A DNA stretch of 64,000 nt from contig CM067081.1 in the NCBI GenBank assembly GCA_034008185.1, forward strand, positions 31,804,806-31,868,805, read 5' to 3'. Positions 46,346 through 59,100 of this stretch are shown one piece after another; position 1 is the first letter of the stretch, and each line of letters starts with the position of its first letter. The notes under the pieces were generated by a model, which was not told the origin of the DNA, did not search any database, and worked only from the letters and a program-made list of their open reading frames with translations. The stretch is from Gorsachius magnificus. Its lineage: Eukaryota; Chordata; Aves; Pelecaniformes; Ardeidae. The translations under genes were made by a program, and so were the position numbers.

Positions 46346-47867
46346 AACTGCAGTGATGAACTGTTTCCTTGCTGGTGGTGGTGAGGCAATTCCCCACCAT
46401 TCCTTAGCTCCCTTCTTTATGGGAAGTGGGGAATGTTCTTAGCTCTGGGGGTGGATTTTTCCCCATCCTCCAGACAAAGCCTGTAGCACATACACATCTT
46501 CACGCTCCTGGAGCTGAAAGGCTCCTGAGAAGCCTCTTGATGAAACTCCATTTATTGCATCCTGGACTAGCTCTGTTTTCCAGGACTGGCTTTGCTGAAG
46601 ACAGCTTGGCCTCCATGGTTATGTCTATGCTCATGATTAAAAGTCAGGGATAGGTTTGCATTGACCCTTCTTTGGGCTACCTTCCTCCAGGACAGATATG
46701 TCTTGAAGAAAGCTAGTTAGAGTAGTCTAAAACAGAAAGGCAGAGATCTAAAAAGTAGTCAGTGAGGGGTCCTCAGCTTGATTTGGTTTAGCAGAGCAGA
46801 TGTACCTTGCTTCTCCCCTGAAGCACATCCCTCCTTCTTTGAAAAGGCTTCCTTGTTCCTGGCTGGCAGGGAAGCCCATTGCCCCCCTCAAATTTTCAGC
46901 CTCAACTCTGACAGCAGAAATTAAATTCCTTCAAGTCTCCTGAGACTGCTGCTCTCAAAACCCCAGCCTGCACTCCCTAATTACAGAGAATTTCAAGGGA
47001 GAGAGAACCATTGTGATGTAAAAAGAAAATAAAGCAGAAAAAATGGAGGAGAGCAGGCTGGAACTACAGCTGGATGACCCTTGGGTTTAGCTGCATTGTA
47101 TTTGGGTTGCATGATCCAAATGTTTTACTGAAGTCTTTCCTGCTTTCCCAGCTTGCATTGCTCTGCTGTCCTCTGCTGCGGGAAGCTGTGACCTTGTCTG
47201 AGGGCGGCTGGCTCTGCCCTAGCACTCTGCCTCTGCCGTCAGCTCGCTCCGGCCATGTACCCCTCTGGACAGCACGGCTGCTGGGCTCAGGTTTCCCTCC
47301 TTCAAGCAGGGTGCCTGGCAGCAGAGCATGGGCACGTTGCGTGCAAGCAAGAACAGGAGCAGGGGGAACACAACATCATTTTCTACCAGCTAGCAGTCCA
47401 AAAGCTGAGAGGTTTGCCTCGCCTTTTATACAGTCTGTATTGCATTGTCCTGTATTATCCATTTGCTGTCTCATTGATTTGCATACCTTGCGCCAGCTAA
47501 TGTGGCTTCCTACACATCTACCCCTTTACATTGCTCCGAAAAGAGCAAGTCAGTTGGAGGTATCCTGGTTTCACTAGTCCCTGCCTGTAGTTCCACAACC
47601 TCATCAGTATTATCAGTGTTAGCACAGCTTCTCATACCAGATCTGTAGTTTTCTGCCTGTAAGGATTCTCACCAGTTGACCTGCACACTGAGGGAGTTAA
47701 ATCAGCCCAAACCTGCTGGAACTGCGTGACTTTGTGTTTAACATTCAGAAGTACCTTATAATTACCTCACCCATTAGATTAATACACAGACTCAACTTCA
47801 TTTGAGGCTCTTCTCTATTTTCAGAGTTCCTTTTCCTCTGCCTTCACCACCTTTTCACGTCCTCTTT
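46346..47867. other. Intergenic sequence
   Basis: No exon, RNA gene or repeat recognised. The 167-codon frame at 47074-47577 resembles no family I know and is probably chance. Confidence 0.5.
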
Positions 47868-47890
47868 TAATTTGGACAAAGTCCAAATTA
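47868..47890. repeat. Inverted repeat, 10-bp arms, 3-nt loop
   Basis: TAATTTGGAC and GTCCAAATTA flank AAA. It lies immediately upstream of a CR1 3' end and may mark the local insertion site, though chance is possible. Confidence 0.7.
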
Positions 47891-47904
47891 GACTGTGCTC
47901 TTGC

Positions 47905-47972
47905 CTAGAAAGGTTGGACCAGATGATCCTTGAGGTCCCTTCCAACCTGGTATTCTATGATTCTATGATTCA
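47905..47972 (+). mobile_element. CR1 LINE extreme 3' end
   Basis: GAAAGGTTGGACCAGATGAT, then CCTTGAGGTCCCTTCCAACC and TATTCTATGATTCTATGATT: about 70 bp of CR1 3' UTR with two tail units. Confidence 0.9.
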
Positions 47973-49104
47973 TATTTGACAATTCTGAGGAATTTTACCC
48001 ATTTCAAGAGAGGCAGGGAATGCAGGACTTGGTGGTGGCTGGTTAGTAGGGAGTCAGCCAAGTCTGGAGCTTTCTAGCGGCTTCAGGCAATACCTCCTGC
48101 CCCAAGCATGAGCTAACACCAAGTGTATGGCAATGGTTCCTTGGAATAAGTAGAACTTTTCATCTGGATGCAGTCTGGAAAGTATTTGGCAGATAGAAAC
48201 CAGGCTGCAGAGAACAGTTTTAACAGTCCCAGCCCACATCTTGCAGGGGGTCTGCACCATTGAACCACTTCTGTTTGCAGCACCAGCCTGCTGGGAAGGC
48301 AGCCATCCTGCAGGTCCTGCATGCTGGGGTCCCACACCTCCTGCACGCACACGAGGGTCCCACATGCCCAGCAGGCCAGGGTGAAGTGGCCAAACAGCGT
48401 TGTGGCTCTGTGCCACTCTCCTGAGCACCTTCAGGAATTAGAAGATCATCCTGAAGGAATGGAGTAGGCTGCAAAGAGAGAGTCTTGGGCCCCAAAGCTA
48501 GAGTTGAGATGAGATGATGCTGAGTGACTCAAAGCACAACATTGCCCAGATGAATTTTTAATGTTAGCAAATGTAAGTGTTCAAAATGGCCAGAAGCAGT
48601 GAAGTTTTGACACTTGGCTGCCTTTGCATCTTTCTGTCTTGTTCAAATATCTGAAACCCTGACTGAATTAAAGACTGAGCTTCTGGTCACATTCCAGAGT
48701 CAGATTTTTGTCAGCAACTGCCTTTTCTTGGTATTATACATTTGTCTCATGCATAGAGATGTTCACGTGCACGTGCACATGCTGAGCGGGTGGACTATCT
48801 TTGGGAGTGATAATGAAAATAAACCCAAATGTCGCAAGTTCACGCAGCTGCTAGGCAGCAACAGAAAAAGCGGAGACGTATCTTTTCCCCTTGTTTGTGG
48901 TATTCCAACAGCACTCAAGTGCAGCACACAGCTATGCCTGCTCCGGGAAAACTCCCCTACAGCACACCTAAACCCCTGTGGCCACGTACACACCAGTCAA
49001 TGAAATGCGTGTGGGACCCCTCTCTGCCTCTGAGGCTGACTGGTGTGGGATTGCCTGTGCCCATGATATTATAACCTCTTACCCTCCAAAATGGAGAGGA
49101 CGTG
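47973..49104. other. Intergenic sequence
   Basis: Contains a short CACGTG-rich stretch at about 48764-48780 with two overlapping E-box palindromes. No gene recognised. Confidence 0.5.
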
Positions 49105-50192
49105 CTTGAGAAACCATGCCTGACCGAATGTTGCCTTCTGCGAAATGACTGGCTTGGAGTACAAGGGGAGAGCAGCAGGTTATAGTTTATCCTGACTTCA
49201 GCAAGGCTTTCGACACTGTCTCCTGTAACATCTTTATAGAAAAAGGGATGAAGTGCAGGATAGGTAAGTGGATAGTGAGGTGGATTCAAAACTGGCTGCA
49301 CAGCTGGGCACAAAGTCCAGCTAGAGGCCAGTCAGCAGTGCTGTACCCAAGGAGTCCATACTGAGGCCAATACTGTTTAACATCTTTGTTAATGACCTGG
49401 ATGGCAGCGCGCACCCTCAGCACGTTTGCTGATGACACAAACATGGGAGGAGCAGTGATAAATGAGGTGGTTGTGCTGCCATCCAGAGGGATCTCTACAG
49501 GCTGGAGAAATGGGCTGACAGGAACCTCATGAAGGTCAGCGATGTGAAATGCAAAGGCCTGCACCCGGGGAAGAACAGCCACATTCACCAGCACACACTG
49601 GGGGAAGATGGACTGGAAAGCAGGTGTGCAGAAAAGGTTCTGGGGCTCCTGTTGGACATCAAACTGGCCATGTGCTAGCAATGCCCCCTCGCAGCAAAGA
49701 CCACCAGCCTCCTGGGCTGCATTAGACAGAGGGTCACCAGCAGGTCAAAGGAGCTGATCCTTCCCCTCTGTTCAGCACTGGTGAGGCACAGCCGGAGTGC
49801 TGGATCCAGTGTTGCAAGAGAGATGTGGGCTTACTATAGTGAGTCCAGTGCAGGGCCATGAAGATGATGAAGGGACAGGAGCATCCCTCATTTAAGGAGA
49901 GCTAGGACTGTTCATCCTGGAGAAGAGAAGGCTCAGGGGATCTTATCCATGTGGATGAATGCCTGATGGGAGGAGTAAAGAAGATGGAGCCAGGCTCTTC
50001 TCATTGATGCCTAGGGACAGGACAAGAGGCAATGGGCACAAACGGAAACACAGCAAATCCTGTTTAAACATAAGACATTTTTACTGTGAGGGTGGTCAAG
50101 TACTGGCACAGGTTGCCCAGAGAGGTTGTGGAGTCTCCAGACATGGAGGTATGCAAAACCTGCCAGGACATAGCCCTGAGCAACCTCTAGGG
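49105..50192 (+). mobile_element. Decayed CR1 LINE with RT remnants
   Basis: About 1.1 kb follows the CR1 RT order: CCTGACTTCAGCAAGGCTTT (DFSKAF), AATGACCTGGATGGCAGCGC, ACGTTTGCTGATGACACAAA (the catalytic F-A-D-D stretch), GGACAGGACAAGAGGCAATG and GTTGCCCAGAGAGGTTGTGG. It ends GAGCAACCTCTAG. Several small indels break the frame, and both the 5' part and the 3' tail are missing. It is clearly older than the copy at 1-2080. Confidence 0.88.
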
Positions 50193-53100
50193 TTGATGGG
50201 TGAAAGGAGGCTTTGTGAAAAAGAGTTATTGGCATGCTAGTAAATTTAGCTTGAAATGAAGAATACTTTTCCAATGATACAAATGTGCAGGTTTTTTAGC
50301 AGTATTTATTATTTTTCATATCTATTTTACTGGTATTTCCTACTGGACCAAGAAAGGTAGGATTCTCACACCATGGATGTCTGTAATCTCACTTTTCACA
50401 GAATGAAAGCTTCCAAAATGAGACCCAGAGACATTACTTGCAATAAACCAATTATTTTTTGCTTACTTAGACACCTACTCTCCTTCTCCAAACTTCCAGA
50501 TTTTTGAATGAGCATTTTCCCCATTCTTATCACACTTAAGCAAGAGGGAGGGAAAGGCTGCAGCTTGGATCGTAATGGCTCTCATGGGCTATGCTTTTGA
50601 CTCATATTCCAGCTGCTGGGTCAGAAGAAGTAGTCTGAATTGCAGAACAGGCAGTGGGATTCCCAAGGGAGGTGTCAGCTCCACTTTTCCATCAGGTGAG
50701 GGACTGAATGGGGCACTTGAGGGAGCTATTCACCTTCCTGTGGAAGCGGTGAGGAGAAGGAATATCCAGCAGCCTCTAGAAAAAGGAACTAAATGAAAAG
50801 AACAAATTTTAAAAGAAGTGACAATCATTTGTTTTAAGGAAAACCAGTACTGTGATACCTCTGTGAATAGAATCCTTTGAAATACATAGAGCAAAGCTGT
50901 GCTATGGGTAGATCTTCTCTTGCTTATGCTGGAGTTAATATTGCAGTGAGCCTAAATGTTACGGAGTTAAAATATATTCATTATAGATTATGAAAGTCTG
51001 ATTTCAAGATGTGAGGGCTTTTTGCACAGCACTGTAGTGCATATACTTGCTTCTACCTGCAAGTAGATGCTGTACTGGGAGGAGGAAGGGATAAAATAAT
51101 ATCAGTGATAAAATAATATCAGCTGATATCAGTGGCAGGAGGGCAATGTCTGGTTCTCTTGATAATCAGATGGGAAAATTGACCTGGATCAAAGGGAGCA
51201 GCAGCCTCACTCCAGGTTTTCCAAATGTGCCTGAGATCTCCCAAGTCCTAAGTCTGAGCTTAAGAGGAGCCTGCCTCTATTGATGATACGAGAGACTGTC
51301 AGCATTAGGCTTAATGCCTCTCTTTGATTTCAGAAGCTACCAGTGCCTGGCAGCTTATTTGGGTAGCTAAGTATCTTTAACAGGCAGGCCCTTTACTCTT
51401 TCTTGGTTTCACTGTGAACACCATCCAATTACCAAAGAAATGTCTGGCGCTTGCTGGGAGTGGGAAACACCAAATATCAGGAGCAGAGGTAAGCCCTGCA
51501 GATCGCCTAGCCAGGTGGAGATGTAAGGTGGTGCCCTTGGGTGCCTGGAAGAGACCTCAGGGGCTTTGCATGAACACCCTCAAAATGTCAGTCCCTCCGC
51601 TGGTGGAAACGGAATGAAATCCCCTAAAAATCCAGTCTGGTTCTAGTTAAAGGAAATAAAAGTAGCTAGTTAATGGACATAAGCTACAGAAGTCTGTCAT
51701 ACAGGTTTATGAAGATATGTTAGAAAAACAAAAGAAAACTACATTTTGCTGATTTATTCTAAGATCATGTCTCCTTGTTACTCTGCACTTGGCCATGCTT
51801 GCTTGTGCAGCTCACACTTTGCATTCTGAGACTGATTAAATATGCTAGTACGTAAACCCTTCCTTGAGGTCTTCATGGGATCCCCTTTGGATTTAAGTCT
51901 TCCCCAGGTCCCTCTTTCACGTCCGCTTCCGATGGATCATTAACCCATAGAGAAGGCCATGCCTTCTCTGTATGGGAAGCACTCGTACTCCTGTGGCAGA
52001 TCAGGTGTCCTCTTAGGTTCTTGATGAGATCATGAACAAATCATTAATCCACCAAAAGATGAAAGGTTCTTCTGCCCCTGAGAAGGCAAGGTGGAAATAG
52101 TAAAGTGAAACTTCTCTAAGCTCTCAGCCTTGTGTTTCCTATTACCGTACAAGCTGTCAGTCATACCTGACAGGAGAAATTAATATGAGTGGTTTATTAC
52201 TAATTTCTGGCTGAGACCAGGCATGTCAGTACTCTTTTGCTTCATGGAAGTAGCAACCAGTTGGGGGTGACTTCTTGCCAGGCCATCTCTGTCTCAGAGG
52301 GATATACACCATGACGGAGGGGAACAGGGAGGGGATTGTGGTGGCTTTTCCCCTTCATAGTGCAGCCCCAGTCTTGGGAGGACCTGGGAGACAGGAACCC
52401 TCCATCTGACTGCAGATGGGGACGAAGCATCTTTGTTGTGATGCTGGAAGGATGAATGCTGGGAATCAAAACCCACCGAGGCAGGTGTGCATGAGGATGC
52501 TGGAATTGTGCTTCACTGGCCTGGAAAACCAGGGCAAAAAGATTGGTTCGTCAAAGAGCCAAAGGTGCTGTTTTCTAGACAAAAGTAATTTCTCAGCTGT
52601 CAGTGGCAGCTCCTACTTAGGAGGATCCTGGTTTGTAGCTGTGAATGAAAAGAGCTGCTTGGCAGCCGACTAGCAGCACAGCTACTTAATTTATCAATGA
52701 AAACTTTGAGGAAACGGGGAAAGTTTGCTAGAAAGCAGGTCTGCAGTACAGCATACTCTGTTTCTCCTACACGCCACAGAAAATCCAAGAAAAATCTGAA
52801 GGATCACAGAAATACATTTTGTGTACCCAGATTTACTGAACTGTACAAGATCTAACTGCTAGAGTAACTAGAGTATGCAGAGCAATTCTGCATTTACCTG
52901 GGTGCCTCCTCTCCTGACTGCCTTTGTCCATCACTGGCAGCCCTTGGGACCACCTTGGACCAGTGTAAGGGTACACTGGTTCTAGCCCACTACACCTGGA
53001 GTCCTGCCAAATACATATATAGATAAACAGTAATTTCCTGCATGTTTCCTCCTGGGACGCATCTCGCTGCCTGGAGAACGAGTGAAAAATCTTCCCTACA

Positions 53101-56100
53101 TCAGATCTTTAGTGGCTGGATGTCTGTACACAAAGGCACTGGTGCCAGCTGCAGGATTACGATTGCAGCCCTGTGGGCAAATTGTCAGGGAGATAAAACC
53201 TGTCAGATCATGGCATTGCTGAGAGCTCAGAGGCCACATCAGCGGCACATTCACATCCAAGCAACCGGGAAGAAACCATTTTATTAATGACGGCCCGTGC
53301 TGCTAGAGCATGCTTTGTTTTGGAGATTCTCCTCATAAAAAATGTCCTTCATGCTGCCTGCTGACACCTGTCAGCTTTATGGACTTTGTGATCAGTCAGC
53401 CACTGAACCGGGCTCAGAAATGTAAATTTTCGCTGGAACAATAATCATTATGTGACTCCGACGACATACATCTCAGTCGGCAACCCTCCTTAAGCATAGG
53501 TTGATGGGGCACTCCGTATCCTCCCAATCCACCTCATCTTGCCCCAGCTGGTGGAAGAAATAAATTCTGTGGGTTTTTTTGCCCCAAATATTAGCCTTGT
53601 GTGCTGTTTAATTACAGGTGATTTTGGAAGACCCAGCTACCAAAGTTTGTGCTCCACTCTCCTGCATGGTCGCCCATGCATTACATCCCCAACAACTCCA
53701 GCTGTCTCCTCTTCACCCACACCAATACCTGGTGATTTCTCTAAAACTTCTGTAATGCCCTTTGGCATTTCTAGCCTGAAATTCTGCGGCAGAAGGAAAA
53801 TTAAAATTTAGGGCAGCATTAAGTTAATTAAACTTATCATTAAATTAATAACACAAGGAATACTGTGCAGACTACATTATTCATTTTCATGTTTTATTCA
53901 GTAAAAACTCAATTTTTAATGCACTTAGGAGGATTTCTACCCTGCTCAGCTAGAGTTTCATGGCACACAGGGTTTCTGCAGTCATGTATATAAAATCAAT
54001 GTAATTTTCACTCAAGATGTAAAAGATTCACAAGTAATAAAAGAAATGAGAAATCTCTAGTTTCTGGGAAAGAAAAAAATAGTCAAACATGGGGGATCAA
54101 ATTCCTGTATGCTTAAATGAATTAATTTTAATTCATCAACTTTCCTGTTATCTCATTTCCTAGAATGCCTACTATTCTCCCCACCACCAGTTCTGTCCAT
54201 CGACAAAGTGCCAACTCACCTGGCTCACCTTTTTCTACGGGTCTCAGTGCTGAAGCCTTGCTGCACCATCGTGTCCCATTCAGTGTTATCTGTACAGCTC
54301 TGCTCCTGACCACTCTGCAAGAGGTCATTATTTATGAATAATGCAATGAAATACTACATGGTATGATGTTAGGACTGTGGGGCTGTGTGCTTCTTCAGGG
54401 TGACTTTTTTCTTCAAGTGAAGCCAAGAAATAGCTAAATAACATGGTTCAAAGGAGTACGGCTCTTCCATTCCAAGGGAACTCTGGATTACGGTCTGAAA
54501 GAACTTGCGCAAAATGAAATTATGGGCACAATAACCCAACCCTTTTGGAAGAAGGCAGTGGGAATGTAACTTCCCTTGGAGAAAGGAAGGAAATTAATGA
54601 AAACTGAAACCATGGCACAGAGACAGCATTATTAAGAAGGAAGGCATAAGGAAGGAATTGTTAGGAAATGTGCAGCTTTTGCTGCAACACGGCACAAGGG
54701 AGAAAGGGAGACCAAATAAGCATATTAGGTCCTTTCTTGCTTAATTGCTATGTTTATTAAAGATTATTGTTGATACAGGAATGGGTAGACCTCCAAGGAA
54801 AAGCTGCTGCTGGATGACAGTGTTGAGTTTCACTTTATTGTTCAAACTTAGTGTCTCCTCTGGTGCAATGTGCAGGGATGCAACCAAACTAGCAAAGCCT
54901 TCTTCTTTCTAAACCCCTCTGCTCAGAGGAAGAAGGGAGCAGGCAGCTCAGTCTCTGTGGAAAAACCACCCACCAAACTCCTCAGGATTGCTATACCTCC
55001 CTATGAGCATTGATAATTTCTTGTACGTGAACCTTCATCCATTCCTCTGAGTTTTTCCAGATACCATCTAGGTTTGACAGCAGGAGAAAAAAAAAAAAAT
55101 AATCACTCATTTAATAGCCCACGAAATATTCCAATGCCTTACTATTAAAAGAGAAGTATTTTGAAAGAGAGCTATGCATCCAGCATGCTGATTCTCCGGG
55201 TCAGCACTGAACCGGCTGGGAAAGAGGTGTCTGTGGGGAAAGATTCCCAGCATCTGTGGTGGGCGAAGCTGGAAAATGAGAAGAAACGCTGCAGTTGCTG
55301 GGGCTGGCTTTCCCCCACCAGCTTCCTGTGCATTTGGGAAGCTGTGGCTGATATCAGTGCAGCCGAAGAACTGTGATGGCACCCACACAGCCTCGGGCAC
55401 AGAGGAGACCCTTCCCTACACCCTGTTCAAGCTGCAAAGTGAAGAGGGGCTTTTGCAATACTTTTCTTATGCCTTCAATCTCCTCTCTCCACTGAGGCTA
55501 AATCTCCCTGATTATGGGCCATTTGTGTCTGTGGAGAAGTGCAAAGGTGCTGTGGGCAGTCCAGCAGGGCTGGATGGTTTTAGGGGTGAGACTGCATCAG
55601 GTGTTGAGTTTGCCAGAGCTGCAGAAAGGCTTTTTGCTGCAATACATGTCCATGTTTGTGCTTATGAATGGAGCCTTCTGCATCCAGAACAAGAAGACAT
55701 CATGTTCACGTCTACTCTTATTTTTTTTCTCCCTTTCATCCCTCCTCTACCTCCTGCCACTTGTGCTATTCATGTTCAGCCAAGTCTTTGCATTTACAAT
55801 ATTATTTCCCTGACAGCTGGAAATAATGTCTAAAATTTGCATTTAAAAAAAAAAAATCCAGCAAGAACCTACTCATCCTGGGGAGCTGAGGGCATTTTTC
55901 TAGACCAGCTTCTTTATTTCCTTTTAAAGCAGAGTCTTTTCTAGTTTTCAGCCTCTTCACGAATTTTTGTCTTCTATACTGGCACCCCTGTAGCATGAAG
56001 GTTGGTAGACCTTGCCAACATGCTTCAAGCCAGAAGCCTGGGGAGCATCTTTAGCATCAAAAATAAAACTCTGTTCCTGTGGCTGTTTGAAGAAAGGTGT

Positions 56101-59100
56101 GAAAAGCGGACTTTCGTAGTGTGATATTCAAGTGCTGCAGTGCCCAGAACAGCTGCTGTCTCCAGGAGGGGAATTCACAAGGCTGAGTGACACCTAAACC
56201 AGTGAAGGAGGGAGAGCTGGGTGCCTCAAAGCAGGATTAGCATCCTTCATCGGTCTGAGTGGGAAAATGAGAAAGAACTAAAGGCATTCCTGAAATAACT
56301 GTCTACCTGGTACCGTGGTATTCATACCTGCTCTTTGATATGCATAAATTGGGACCTTCTCCTCTTTTCTTTAGAAGAGAGGATGTGCGAAAAGATTGAA
56401 CACTTCTTAATATCTTCTTTGTGTTCTTGCTCAGGAAATGAGAGATGTGGTTTCTTTAACCTGAAAAGTCTTGAACCTATGTTGCCCCTTTCTCCTTATT
56501 GCTAAAACTTGCAGACAACAATAACTAAACCAAAAATCCACTCAAGGCTAGCCATTTCCCCATGGAAAAGGCTGGCTCCAAAGGCTGCATTATGAGAATG
56601 CTGCAATATAATGAGATTTCAGGAGATGGAGACCTGTGGTAACAGGAGACAGAAAGTGCCTTCAGGAGACCTCCTCTGTCCTGTGTTCTCAGCCAAGTCC
56701 AGACCTTCCTCACCATCTACATCCATCAAAATGTTTAACCCAAAACCTGAGGGTTCTCAGTCCTAAGGAAATAGGACAGCATGACTAAGCCACAGAATAT
56801 GGTGCTGGAATGAGGGTTTGGCTGAGGAGCTGCCGTGGGTCTGAGCAGGAGTTGTTGCCTTGCACGACTGAAAGCTGGACCTTTGCACAGAAGGAAGATG
56901 CTGCTGACAGCTGCTTGGAGGCATCAGCCCTGACACAGGTACCTGCTGGTGTCAGGAAGGAGCAGGAGCTGGGAGGTTCTCCTGCATTTGCAGCTCCTGT
57001 GCCCTTTGCTGGTTGCTTAGGCTAGCAAAGCTCTCATGTACAGGACAACTCTTGTCTTCCCAGGTACTGAGCTCCCTCTGAGCAGAGAGTATCAGCCTCA
57101 TCCTGTGGCAAGAATATTTGCCTGAAAAGCAGCAATCTGGCTGTGGCTAATGCAAGGACTTGGCGGTACAGCATACGGCCATACACTGGCCTACTTTGAG
57201 CACTTACACAGGCAGAAAATTTGCCATTGAAAAGTAAGATGAATGTAGCTAACGACACGCTGATGTAGTGCCCAGGGCTTCTCAGCATCTTGTGCTTGAA
57301 AGCATTTGCATGGCCGTGCCTTCAGAACAGAGACATATTACGCAATGACAACTCAAAAGGTTTATAAAACCATGTTTAGTTTACAGAGTGCTGTGTGGGC
57401 TCACTGACCTGTTATTCAGAGAGATATTTTTCATTTACTGGCCACGTAGCATGGCTTGATTTACAATGTGCATCTTCAGATACCAGCCCTGCCAAAGAAC
57501 GCAATCAGTGTGGAGTGGTCAGAAAAGCCCCATCGCATGGCTAGAAAGTGGATCTTTTCCTTTGGACAAAAGGCCGGCGGTGCAGGTGGCTCATTGAAGG
57601 ACCCAAGCACTCTCAGCTTCTGCATGTTAATTCCTTCTGCATGCAGCCTGGAGATGAGACTCTTGCAACAGCAACTGCTTTGCCTTTTGCACTGTTGTCT
57701 GAGTAGTGTCCTCGGGAGAAAATTCCAAATGGAGACAGCTCGTGGTCATGAATTATACAGTTCCCTGCTTCCACATTAGGACTGCACAGAAGCCATGGAA
57801 ATCCAAGGCTGACAGTTCAAAGTAACTCTCCTGTGTCTCTTTTGTTGCAAACACGGGAAGAGAGGCGATGTTACGTACTCAAGTGGGCTGTTGGACTGAA
57901 TAAATAGATGCTTTGAGATGCAATCATACAATGGCATTTGAGGCTGCTATTTAGTAATTAATTCTGTGAATAATAAGGCATCGCTGAAAGCATTCAAAGG
58001 TCTATGTAGTAACTCGGGATGAGGGCTTTGAGAGAGACTTGCAGAAATAATCACAAATGTCAGCGCTGTTTCGGGGAGGCGGGCAGTGGAGGAGTGCCAA
58101 TTGATAAGCTCTGGTTTTGTTTTTGCAATGTTTACCTTGTTTGTTTGGGTTGCCAGGCTGAAATTCAAGAATCAATCAGCAGGCTATAATGGACGTATTT
58201 TCATTATGGCACAAGGAGCCTCGAGTGTCTTTCACTCATGTATTATTCACACAAGTGGATGAGCAAATAAGTGATCCACTACAGCATGCAAATCTCAGGA
58301 TATCTGCACAACTTAAAACTACACTGAGGTCCAGGCAAAACCTCCACGGTCCTGCAGTTGCCTAGGCAAGATGAAAATTTTGGGTTATTGGAGAAGCGTA
58401 AGCACTTACCATGTTCCTTTCAACTCAAGCACTGGGAGACTGCTAGACACGGAGGTGCCAAATGTCTGTGTGCTGAGAGGCCTTTGAAGTCTCTTCAGGA
58501 TGGACATTAAGATCCTTTCCATCTCTAAACGGTCCAGGGGACACGGTCTCACTATAAGAACTGAGCAGTCACCACTCAAAGAAAGAAGGTGCTTATCTTT
58601 GTCTGCCAAAGAAAAGAAATACAGGTGTTACACCAAACCAACCTGTTTGTGTGATAGTGGTTGAGGCTAATGCGATGTGAGGAACCCAGGTAGAAATATT
58701 CCCAATTATTCCCATGTTTTCCAAATATTAGGAGAAGTGTTTCTCCATTTTTGTTTTATCTGTGCATTAAATGTTTATTCTACCAGGGAACTCTATATTC
58801 GCATTCATTGAAAGTCAGCTGGGAATGGTTTATACCTGTTTTCTGGGATTTCACATATAAAACCTTGAAGACTAATTCTCTGCAATGTTTTCTGAAAGCC
58901 CATGGAGACAGGACTGTAAACTGTGTTTTGTGGGAGAGGTTGGCTGGTGTGCAATGGGCAAAGCAGGGAGCACACAGGAACAGCCCTAGTGCTTCCTCGG
59001 AGAGCTGGATCCTGACCCTGCTTCTGCCATAGATGCAACACATGGATGTTTTTCAGTCGAGCATTTCCCTGCTCACATTCTCCTTATTTTCTGGATAGCT

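Noticed and set aside
47074..47577. 167-codon + strand frame
   Set aside because: No recognisable domain, overlapping frames are also open, and there is no regulatory context.
55276..55833. 185-codon open frame on the + strand
   Set aside because: It resembles no known family, its composition looks random, and no splice context or CpG island accompanies it. A frame of this length can occur by chance in 64 kb.
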